A program made the translations under genes and the position numbers. The notes under the pieces were generated by a model that saw only the letters and a list, made by a program, of their open reading frames with translations, ran no database searches and was not told where the DNA came from. Source: Bradyrhizobium sp. (lineage in GTDB: Bacteria > Pseudomonadota > Alphaproteobacteria > Rhizobiales > Xanthobacteraceae). From it: a stretch of DNA of 11,303 nt. Where the stretch lies: assembly GCA_028290165.1 (NCBI GenBank), contig JAQGKJ010000194.1:1-11303 (forward strand), given 5' to 3'. Of the stretch, positions 5,934 through 11,303 are shown piece after piece. Within the stretch, counting starts at the first letter, position 1, and each line of letters starts with the position of its first letter.

Positions 5934-7309
5934 TGCGCGGTAGCTCGCTCGCCACCCGGCTGTTCCTGTCCGCGACCGCCTGGGTGGTGGTGATCCTGGT
6001 GATCACCGGGATCGTGCTGTCGTCGGTCTACCGCAGCGCGACCGAGCGCGCCTTCGACCGCCGTCTCAACCTCTATCTCCGGACCTTGATTGCGGAAGTA
6101 GCAACGCCCGACGAGCCGCCGGACCATCAGTTCCAGTCGCTCGGCGAGCCGCTGTTCGAACTGCCGCTGTCCGGCTGGTATTGGCAGATCACCCGCACCG
6201 ATTCCGAAAAGCCCGAGGTGCGCGCCTCGCGTTCGCTGTGGGACAAGAAGCTGCCGAAGCTCGAAGACCACGGCGTCGGTCTGACCCCGGCCGGCATCCG
6301 GCTGGGCTATGTCGACGGTCCCGAGGGCCAGGGCCTGCGCATGGTGGAACGGCCGGTCGATCTCGGCGCCGACGGCAAGTTCCTGGTCAGCGTGGCCGGT
6401 GACGCGTCAGAGATTTTCGACGAAACGCGCAGCTTCGATTATTACCTCGGCGGCACCTTCGCTGCCCTCGGTATCGTGCTGCTGCTGACCACTATTTTCC
6501 AGGTCCGTTTCGGGCTGGCGCCGCTTAAACGCATTTCTGAAGCGATTGCCGATATCCGCTCCGGCCGCGCCGAACGGCTCGAGGGCGAATTTCCCGTCGA
6601 GATCGCGCCGCTGGCGCGCGAGACCAACGCGCTGATCGACGCCAACCGCGAAATCGTCGAGCGCGCGCGCACCCATGTCGGCAATCTCGCGCACGCCATC
6701 AAGACGCCGCTGTCGGTGATCGTCAACGAAGCCTCCGCGCATGGCGCCGACGCGTTCACGACAAAGGTTCTGGAACAGGCCGATGTGATGCGCGATCAGG
6801 TGGCGCACCATCTGGAGCGCGCGCGCATTGCCGCGCGCCTCACCATCATCGGCACGATCACCGAGGTGGCGCCCGTGATCGAGGCGTTGCGTCGGACCAT
6901 GGAGAAGATCCATCGCGGTCGTGGCATCGCGGTTGCGGTCGATGCCGACCCGCAGGCGAAGTTTCGCGGCGAGCGTCAGGACCTCGAGGAGATGGCCGGC
7001 AACCTCGTCGACAACGCCTGCAAATGGGCGGCCTCGCGGGTGTTCATCGAGGTGCTGGTGGAGCCTCCGGCCGAGCCCGGCGCCGCCCCCAGCTTGCGGA
7101 TTATCGTCGACGATGACGGGCGGGGACTGTCGGCGGCCGAGCGCGCGCAGGTCTCGCGCCGCGGCCAGCGGCTCGACGAATCGAAGCCGGGTTCCGGGCT
7201 GGGGCTGTCGATCGTGATCGATCTCGCGGCGCTCTATGGCGGCAGCCTTTCGCTCGGCAACGCGCCGATCGGAGGCTTGCGAGCCGAACTGGTGCTGCCG
7301 GGGGTGTGA
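5933..7309 (+). CDS. feuQ: FeuQ-like sensor histidine kinase
   Basis: The 458-residue inner-membrane kinase pairs with the preceding response regulator. A first transmembrane helix lies at about 10-33 (AWVVVILVITGIVL). A periplasmic sensor domain follows (about 34-167, with GWYWQITRTDSEKPEV). The second helix is at about 170-190 (GGTFAALGIVLLLTTIF), then a HAMP-like linker to about 240. The H-box is HVGNLAHAIKTPLSVI, with phospho-accepting H254. The N-box is NLVDNACKWA (N357, N361), the G1 box DDDGRGL (393-399) and the G2 box GSGLGLSI (420-427). The AHAIKTPL form of the H-box is characteristic of this PhoQ-like alphaproteobacterial group. No key residue is missing. ATG 5933 has no good Shine-Dalgarno and sits at the edge of a palindromic repeat, so translation may depend on message folding. 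The product should phosphorylate FeuP on D51. Confidence 0.9.
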   Translation: MRGSSLATRLFLSATAWVVVILVITGIVLSSVYRSATERAFDRRLNLYLRTLIAEVATPDEPPDHQFQSLGEPLFELPLSGWYWQITRTDSEKPEVRASRSLWDKKLPKLEDHGVGLTPAGIRLGYVDGPEGQGLRMVERPVDLGADGKFLVSVAGDASEIFDETRSFDYYLGGTFAALGIVLLLTTIFQVRFGLAPLKRISEAIADIRSGRAERLEGEFPVEIAPLARETNALIDANREIVERARTHVGNLAHAIKTPLSVIVNEASAHGADAFTTKVLEQADVMRDQVAHHLERARIAARLTIIGTITEVAPVIEALRRTMEKIHRGRGIAVAVDADPQAKFRGERQDLEEMAGNLVDNACKWAASRVFIEVLVEPPAEPGAAPSLRIIVDDDGRGLSAAERAQVSRRGQRLDESKPGSGLGLSIVIDLAALYGGSLSLGNAPIGGLRAELVLPGV

Positions 7310-7536
7310 ATCTCGTCAAAGAGTCACTTGAGCTTGTTAATGTGTCACTTGATCTTGTTGATGCGGCGCAAATCCATTGAAAGCGCGTGCCATCGCTGGA
7401 ATTCTGCCGGGCGGCCGCAGCCGAGACCGGGGTCTTCCGCCATTGTTCCTAAACGACTTCTTAACGCCGGGGCTTTTATGATGACCGGTGGACGTGCTTT
7501 GCCGTCCGCGCGCGACACAAGCTTGCATACCGGGAC
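7310..7536. other. Spacer between feuQ and the 466-aa gene
   Basis: This 227-bp spacer carries an imperfect tandem repeat near its left end (7323-7364). No clear terminator hairpin follows feuQ. The right half has short A/T-rich patches (CTTCTTAAC, CTTTTATGATG) that could hold a promoter, but I cannot point to a convincing -35/-10 pair. Confidence 0.4.
7323..7364. repeat. Tandem pair of 21-bp direct repeats
   Basis: Copy one (7323-7343) and copy two (7344-7364) both read GTCACTTGA-CTTGTT-ATG and match at 18 of 21 positions. The differences are at repeat positions 10, 17 and 21. The copies abut without spacer, 13 bases after the feuQ stop codon. A period of 21 bases is two helical turns, so a protein bound to each copy would lie on the same DNA face. 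Confidence 0.8.
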
Positions 7537-8937
7537 ATGAGCCAGACATCGACCGAGCGGCTGAGGGATTATCTCGTGCAGCTTCCGCCGCAGTCGCAGG
7601 CGCTGCTGATGCGGGAGTTCGAGCGCGCCATCGAGCGCGGCGAAGACACCACCATCGCCAGCTTCGTGCTCGAACAATTGCGCAAGGTGGTACGCGGAAC
7701 CGACGAGGAAACGCGGCCGCGCACCGACGATCCGCCGCGGCTCCTGTTCCGTCCGCTTGAGCCGTTTCTGGTCGAAGGCAATTCGCAGATACGGCCAGGT
7801 CAGGTCCGCCGCGCCTCGCTGCTGCCGGTATGGCAATGGCTGAACCGCGACGGCGCGCCCGATCAGGCGCGCGCGTTCGAAGCAGCGCTGGGCCGGATGC
7901 GGGAAACAGGAACGACGGCCGAGCTCGAACCTGCGATCCGCAAATTCCAGATGGCCGCCGCAGATGCAATCGTCAAGATCGCCACGCCGGTGCCCGGCGG
8001 TGACAAACAACGCGCGCTCGCCCGAGTCGGTCCACCCAATGTGATCGAGGATCTGCTGCCGATCGGTTCGGTGTTGCAGGCCCACGAAGCCCTCGACACC
8101 CTCAACGGACGGATTCCCAGCTTCTTGCGGGTGTTCGGGGATTCGCAGATCGCCTCGATCGGCTCTGCGCTCAACGTTCCCTCGCTGCAGACCCCGCAAC
8201 TGCTGCCGTTCGCGCTGTCGCTGGTCATGCAGCGGCTGACTGCGGCGTGGCAAATCATCCGCCTCGCCATCAAGATGGCCGCCTCCGACGATGAGATCCG
8301 GGTTGCCGCCACCCCTTACGGTGTCGCCGTCACCATCGTACTGCATGATCTCTCGTTTCTCGCGGCCGGCCTGCGGACGGATATCAAGCGCGGCCATTTC
8401 GAAAACGTGGCTGAGCATCTCAAGGCCCTTCATGACGGCGTGCGCGGCTTGCGCACCGAACTGGATCTGCGCAACGATTCCGTCTGGGGCAGGCAGCTGG
8501 CGTCGATCCGGGCCGATATTTCCAACGCGCTGCAATCGGAGATCGACAGCGTGCCCGGGCGCGTCCGGCGCATCCTGCGGCAGCGCGCCGACAAGGATAT
8601 TCTCGCCAGCGCCAGGGTCGATGCCGCCGAGGTCGACGAAGCCGCTGCGTTGATCGACTTCGTTGCGGTGTGCCGCACCTATGCCAGCGAACTCGCGATC
8701 AACGAGGTCACGCTGCGGACTTATTCGGACCTGCAGCAATATGTCGAGCACGCCACCGAGGCGCTGGTGCAGTCACTGCGCGGCGGGGACGCCAGGGCGC
8801 GCGCCTACCGGCAGATGCAGGTCGCCGCGGCAATCCGCTTTTGCGACGTATTATTCGGTCACGATTATGCGTCGTTGATGAGCCGGGCAGCGGAAAATGC
8901 GATGACCGGCGAACGCAAGCCATCGCGCGTGGGCTAG
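7537..8937 (+). CDS. Protein of unknown function, 466 aa
   Basis: I do not recognise a family. The frame runs from ATG 7537 to TAG 8935-8937. The product begins MSQTSTERLRDYLVQLPPQS and is rich in Ala, Arg, Leu and Glu. Almost its whole length looks helical, suggesting a soluble helical-bundle or repeat-like protein. The N-terminal part contains QALLMREFERAIERGEDTTI. A hydrophobic amphipathic stretch at about 225-250 (LLPFALSLVMQRLTAAWQII) and VAVTIVLHDLSFLAAGL (about 264-280) are not convincing membrane spans. No signal peptide, catalytic motif, Walker box or zinc site is evident. The Shine-Dalgarno is weak (GGGA just before the ATG). It lies between feuPQ and the ccm operon in the same direction, with 227 bp upstream and repeats on both flanks. 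A long opposite-strand frame over the same DNA is judged a GC-driven shadow. Probably lineage-restricted in Bradyrhizobium relatives. Confidence 0.75.
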   Translation: MSQTSTERLRDYLVQLPPQSQALLMREFERAIERGEDTTIASFVLEQLRKVVRGTDEETRPRTDDPPRLLFRPLEPFLVEGNSQIRPGQVRRASLLPVWQWLNRDGAPDQARAFEAALGRMRETGTTAELEPAIRKFQMAAADAIVKIATPVPGGDKQRALARVGPPNVIEDLLPIGSVLQAHEALDTLNGRIPSFLRVFGDSQIASIGSALNVPSLQTPQLLPFALSLVMQRLTAAWQIIRLAIKMAASDDEIRVAATPYGVAVTIVLHDLSFLAAGLRTDIKRGHFENVAEHLKALHDGVRGLRTELDLRNDSVWGRQLASIRADISNALQSEIDSVPGRVRRILRQRADKDILASARVDAAEVDEAAALIDFVAVCRTYASELAINEVTLRTYSDLQQYVEHATEALVQSLRGGDARARAYRQMQVAAAIRFCDVLFGHDYASLMSRAAENAMTGERKPSRVG

Positions 8938-9093
8938 AACATTCGAGTGAGTGTTGCGATTATGTGAACGATGCGAAATTCCAACCGCAAATGACACACG
9001 CTTGCTTTCGTGTGTACACGTAGAAAGATAGTGTAAACTTCATTCTACAATTCCCAGTTGACGCGATCGGAACGGGAACGTACCGTTCCCGCC
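8938..9093. promoter_or_regulatory. AT-richer spacer with three successive inverted repeats before the 89-aa gene
   Basis: This 156-bp spacer is visibly poorer in G+C than the genes around it. It holds three inverted repeats in a row: ACACACG/CGTGTGT (8994-9000, 9009-9015), GTAGAAAGA/TCATTCTAC (9020-9028, 9040-9048; one mismatch), and CGGGAACG/CGTTCCCG (9073-9080, 9084-9091). The first could end the 466-aa transcript but lacks a T-run. The last ends two bases before ATG 9094 and covers the place where a Shine-Dalgarno would be. Confidence 0.6.
9073..9091. repeat. Inverted repeat over the ribosome-binding region of the 89-aa gene
   Basis: CGGGAACG (9073-9080) and CGTTCCCG (9084-9091) are perfect 8-bp complements around TAC. 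The ATG is at 9094. In RNA this would be a short GC-rich hairpin hiding the initiation region; in DNA it could be a dyad operator. Confidence 0.7.
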
Positions 9094-9363
9094 ATGAATC
9101 GAGCGATCAATTTTGTTGAACTTGAAAACCGCGTAATTTCCGCGACATATCGAAACCTGATGGTCAAGGCGAAGGTCGTGCTGGTCGACAAAACCAGCGG
9201 TGATGCGTTGCCTGATCCGGTCATCACGATTGCGTCTCCGGTCCCCAGCGGCTCGCTGAGGATCAGGCTGCCGGAAACCGTCAAGCCGGGAGCCTATTAC
9301 CTGAAGGCGCTGAATGGGCATGGCGAATTTGCGGCGCAAAGTGTCGAGTTTTACGTCGGCTGA
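9094..9363 (+). CDS. Small protein of unknown function, 89 aa, beta-rich
   Basis: ATG 9094 to TGA 9361-9363 encodes a product starting MNRAINFVELENRVISATYR and ending HGEFAAQSVEFYVG. The alternation of Val/Ile/Leu strands with turn residues suggests a small beta-sandwich or immunoglobulin-like fold. Examples are KVVLVDKTSG, PVITIASPVPSGSLRIRLPE and PGAYYLKALNGHGEFAAQSV. The end resembles the last strands of Ig-like or carbohydrate-binding modules (GxYYLKA...QSVxFYV). There is no signal peptide or membrane helix, so it is predicted cytoplasmic. An in-frame TTG at 9058 would add 12 residues encoded by the palindromic DNA; ATG 9094 is preferred. Its base composition is somewhat less GC-rich than neighbouring genes. 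No function can be assigned. Confidence 0.65.
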   Translation: MNRAINFVELENRVISATYRNLMVKAKVVLVDKTSGDALPDPVITIASPVPSGSLRIRLPETVKPGAYYLKALNGHGEFAAQSVEFYVG

Positions 9364-9381
9364 TACCGGATTTTCACCTGA

Positions 9382-9403
9382 TTTCGGAGCTTTTTTGCCG
9401 AAA
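9382..9403. repeat. Weak inverted repeat after the 89-aa gene
   Basis: TTTCGG (9382-9387) and CCGAAA (9398-9403) are exact complements around a 10-base loop that contains a run of six T. The T-run lies in the loop rather than after the stem, so it does not fit a standard Rho-independent terminator. Confidence 0.3.
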
Positions 9404-9412
9404 CTACGAACA

Positions 9413-9429
9413 GGCAATTGTCAATTGCC
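9413..9429. repeat. Near-perfect palindrome upstream of ccmI
   Basis: GGCAATTG (9413-9420) and CAATTGCC (9422-9429) are perfect 8-bp complements around a single T. It lies 73 bases before the ccmI ATG at 9503 and 49 bases after the stop of the 89-aa gene. A dyad with a one-base centre is a good candidate for the binding site of a dimeric regulator, or a small cruciform or hairpin. Confidence 0.7.
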
Positions 9430-9502
9430 GGGCTTGCCGCCCCTGGTGTAAAGCGGCACATCGGTGCTTCGTTGTTGGCGCCGTTCAATCGGAACCCGCT
9501 TG

Positions 9503-10606
9503 ATGACGCTGTGGTTTGTGTTCGCGCTGATGACGGCTGCGGCGATCTTCGCCGTGCTTTGGCCGTTGGGTCGCGGTCGCGGGCCGCAAAACGACGGCAG
9601 CGAGGCTACTGTCTACAAGGACCAACTCGCGGAGATCGATCGCGATGTTGCCGCTGGCCTGATCGGCTCGATGGAGGCGCAGGCCGCGCGCGTCGAAATC
9701 AGCCGCCGTCTGCTTGCCGCCGCCGATCGTCCGCGCGACCCGCCGATTGCATCCAACATCAGCTTGCGCCGTTCGGCGGCTGTCCTGGCCCTGGTCGGAA
9801 TTCCCGTCGTTGCGGTTGCTCTCTATATCCCGCTCGGCTCGCCGCGGCTTGCTGATTTTCCGCTGGCAGAACGCATGCGCGCGCCCGACGCCACGCAGCC
9901 GCTCGACAATCTGGTGGCGCAGGTCGAGCAGCATCTGGAGAAAAATCCGACCGATGGCCGTGGCTGGAACGTGCTGGCACCGGTGCTGACACGTCTCGGC
10001 CGGTATGATGACGCGGTCCGCGCCTACCGCAATTCGATCACCTATAACGGCGACAGTGCCGAGCGGCGGGCCGATCTCGGCGAAGCCCTGACCGGGGCCG
10101 CGGGCGGCGTCGTCACATCGGAGGCCAAGGCCGAGTTCGAGCGCGCCGTTGCATTGAACACGGACGAGGCCAAGGCGAGCTACTTCCTTGGGCTTGCCGC
10201 CGAGCAGGACGGCCGCCCTGCCGAGGCCGCGTCGATCTGGCGGGCGATGCTCGCCAAGGCACCACCGGCCGCGCCGTGGCGTCCGCTGGTGCAGGCCGCA
10301 TTGGCACGGGTCGGCGGTTCCACCGCTCCGGTGCCGTCCGACGATGCGATGGCGGCGGCAAAAGACATGAGCGAGGCCGACCGTGGCGCGATGATCCGTG
10401 GCATGGTCGAGCGCCTCGCCAGCCGATTGAAGCAAAACGGTGACGATGTGGACGGATGGTTGCGGCTGGTCCGCGCCTATATGGTAATGGGTGACCGTGA
10501 CAAGGCGAAGGGCGCGCTGTCGGACGCCCGTCAGGCCGTTGCCAACGACGCCGAGCGGCTGCGACAACTGAACGAAGGCCTGAAGAATCTCGGGCTCGAT
10601 GGATGA
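9503..10606 (+). CDS. ccmI: Cytochrome c-type biogenesis protein CcmI (CycH)
   Basis: The 367-residue product has the CcmI/CycH layout. An N-terminal membrane helix ([20 protein letters not shown], 1-22) is followed by a cytoplasmic loop with the family motif [17 protein letters not shown] (38-54) and VEISRRLL. A second helix lies at about 92-110 ([19 protein letters not shown]). A long periplasmic domain with TPR-type helical pairs follows (about 125-270, then about 300-365). CcmI holds the C-terminal part of apocytochrome c and hands it to the CcmF/CcmH haem ligation complex. ATG 9503 is chosen because it starts directly at the first helix; an upstream in-frame GTG at 9464 would add 13 unconserved residues. 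The Shine-Dalgarno is weak. It is the first gene of the ccm run, and its stop lies 46 bp before the preferred ccmE start. Bradyrhizobium calls the gene cycH. Confidence 0.93.
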   Translation: MTLWFVFALMTAAAIFAVLWPLGRGRGPQNDGSEATVYKDQLAEIDRDVAAGLIGSMEAQAARVEISRRLLAAADRPRDPPIASNISLRRSAAVLALVGIPVVAVALYIPLGSPRLADFPLAERMRAPDATQPLDNLVAQVEQHLEKNPTDGRGWNVLAPVLTRLGRYDDAVRAYRNSITYNGDSAERRADLGEALTGAAGGVVTSEAKAEFERAVALNTDEAKASYFLGLAAEQDGRPAEAASIWRAMLAKAPPAAPWRPLVQAALARVGGSTAPVPSDDAMAAAKDMSEADRGAMIRGMVERLASRLKQNGDDVDGWLRLVRAYMVMGDRDKAKGALSDARQAVANDAERLRQLNEGLKNLGLDG

Positions 10607-10652
10607 ACATGGTGTCGAAAAGCTTAACGCGAATTTCGGATCAGGGCCGGGC

Positions 10653-11144
10653 ATGACGCGCAAGCAGCGGCGTTTGGTGATCATCGGCGGCTCGCTCGCG
10701 GTACTCGCGGTCGCGGCGGCGCTGGTGCTGAACGCGATGCGCGATTCGATCGTGTTCTTCTCGACGCCTGCGATGGTGGCCGAGAAACATATCGCGGCGG
10801 GTAAACGGTTCCGGCTCGGCGGCCTGGTGGAGCCGGGGTCGCTGGTGCGCGGCGACAATCTGGCGGTCACCTTCGAGGTCTCCGATGGCAGCGCCAAATT
10901 GCCGGTTTCGTACAAGGGAATTCTCCCGGACCTGTTTCGCGAAGGGCAGGGCGTGGTCGCCGAAGGTGCGCTCGATCCAGCCGGCGTGTTCAAGGCCGAC
11001 ACCGTGCTCGCCAAGCACGACGAGACCTACATGCCCAAGGAGGTGGCGGACGCCTTGAAGAAACAGGGGCACTGGAAAGACGATTACGGCAAGAAGCCTG
11101 ATTATAACGCAAAGCCCGCGGGCATCCAGGGAGCGTCGCGATGA
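10653..11144 (+). CDS. ccmE: Cytochrome c maturation haem chaperone CcmE (CycJ)
   Basis: The 163-residue product starts with a basic segment, [11 protein letters not shown], and one membrane anchor (about 8-27). The periplasmic OB-fold beta-barrel follows, including [35 protein letters not shown] and the haem-binding motif [12 protein letters not shown]. In that motif H122 is the expected covalent haem ligand and Y126 the axial one. A flexible polar C-terminal tail ends the protein. CcmE takes haem from CcmABCD and passes it to CcmF. ATG 10653 has AGGG at 10643-10646 and gives the usual N-terminus. An in-frame ATG at 10599, overlapping the ccmI stop, would add 18 unconserved residues ([18 protein letters not shown]) but would couple the gene to ccmI. 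The gene overlaps ccmF by four bases (ATGA), a sign of translational coupling. Bradyrhizobium calls it cycJ. Confidence 0.95.
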   Translation: MTRKQRRLVIIGGSLAVLAVAAALVLNAMRDSIVFFSTPAMVAEKHIAAGKRFRLGGLVEPGSLVRGDNLAVTFEVSDGSAKLPVSYKGILPDLFREGQGVVAEGALDPAGVFKADTVLAKHDETYMPKEVADALKKQGHWKDDYGKKPDYNAKPAGIQGASR

Positions 11145-11303
11145 TCGCGGAAGCCGGCCATTACGCGCTGGTGCTCGCGCTGGCGTTGGCGCTGATCCAG
11201 TCCACCCTGCCGCTGCTCGGCGCGCGCTGGCGCGATCCCGCCTTGATGAATGTCGCGCGCTCGACCGCGCTTGAGCAGCTGTTGTTCGTGGCGGCGTCGT
11301 TCG
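11141..11303 (+). CDS. ccmF: Haem lyase subunit CcmF (CycK), 5' part only
   Basis: Only the first 54 codons are in the window. The translation begins [20 protein letters not shown] and continues [20 protein letters not shown]. This is the characteristic CcmF N-terminus, with its first membrane helix and the conserved E-x-GHxAL-LAL opening. CcmF is a large multi-span inner-membrane protein that, with CcmH, ligates haem to the CXXCH of apocytochromes c on the periplasmic side. ATG 11141 overlaps the ccmE stop (ATGA) and has an AGGGAG Shine-Dalgarno seven bases upstream, so it is translationally coupled to ccmE. The gene continues beyond the right edge. Confidence 0.93.
   Translation, partial: MIAEAGHYALVLALALALIQSTLPLLGARWRDPALMNVARSTALEQLLFVAASF

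Noticed and set aside
7450..7470. A CtrA-like site (CTAA...TTAAC) before the 466-aa gene
   Set aside because: The half-sites are eight bases apart instead of seven and the left half is CTAA rather than TTAA, so it does not fit the consensus.
7345..8751. A 468-codon open frame on the minus strand opposite the unknown 466-aa gene
   Set aside because: Its codons lie in register with the plus-strand gene, where rare TTA, CTA and TCA codons of high-GC genes would create the only stops. The translation is of mixed, low-sense composition and has no Shine-Dalgarno. The plus-strand protein looks more natural. I rate it a shadow.
1..11303. CRISPR array, tRNA, rRNA, insertion sequence or phage attachment site
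   Set aside because: No spaced identical repeats, cloverleaf, rRNA-like stretch, transposase or integrase frame was recognised on either strand by eye.

Overview
The window is GC-rich, gene-dense bacterial chromosome. It looks like an alphaproteobacterium of the Bradyrhizobium / Rhodopseudomonas / Nitrobacter group. The evidence is a FeuP/FeuQ-type two-component pair, a ccmI-ccmE-ccmF (cycHJK) cytochrome c maturation cluster, a rhizobial-type Ku protein, several small proteins of a kind common in that family, and a dispersed palindromic element (core CATGAT...ATCATG) frequent in those genomes. The taxonomic call is an inference from remembered protein resemblance; no search was run.

Layout. 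(1) 1-1364, minus: 3'-truncated thiamine-diphosphate (TPP) enzyme of the acetolactate synthase-like superfamily. (2) 1365-2415: small genes and spacers, namely a 55-aa hypothetical (minus), a stand-alone Flp-type pilin (plus, 2025-2189) and a possible decayed membrane-protein remnant (2244-2405). (3) 2415-3677, minus: a 78-aa hypothetical and the Ku DNA end-joining protein. (4) 3967-4943, plus: a 50-aa single-span membrane protein and a PPP-family metallophosphatase. (5) 5144-7309, plus: the response regulator and sensor kinase feuP-feuQ, with a palindromic repeat in the spacer that runs to the kinase start codon. (6) 7310-9502: an accessory-looking stretch with a 466-aa protein of unknown function, an 89-aa protein of unknown function, and an unusual density of repeats and palindromes in the spacers. 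(7) 9503-11303, plus: ccmI, ccmE and the start of ccmF, tightly packed as an operon that leaves the window on the right.

How the genes work together. FeuP and FeuQ should form one phosphorelay. CcmI, CcmE and CcmF are successive partners in periplasmic haem delivery and ligation to apocytochrome c. Ku would act with LigD, which is not in the window. The other genes show no clear functional link to their neighbours.

No rRNA, tRNA, CRISPR array, insertion sequence or transposase was seen. I do not see strong evidence for a wholly new multi-gene system. The least explained parts are the 466-aa gene, the three consecutive inverted repeats before the 89-aa gene (8994-9091), the tandem 21-bp repeat at 7323-7364, and the near-perfect palindrome before ccmI (9413-9429).
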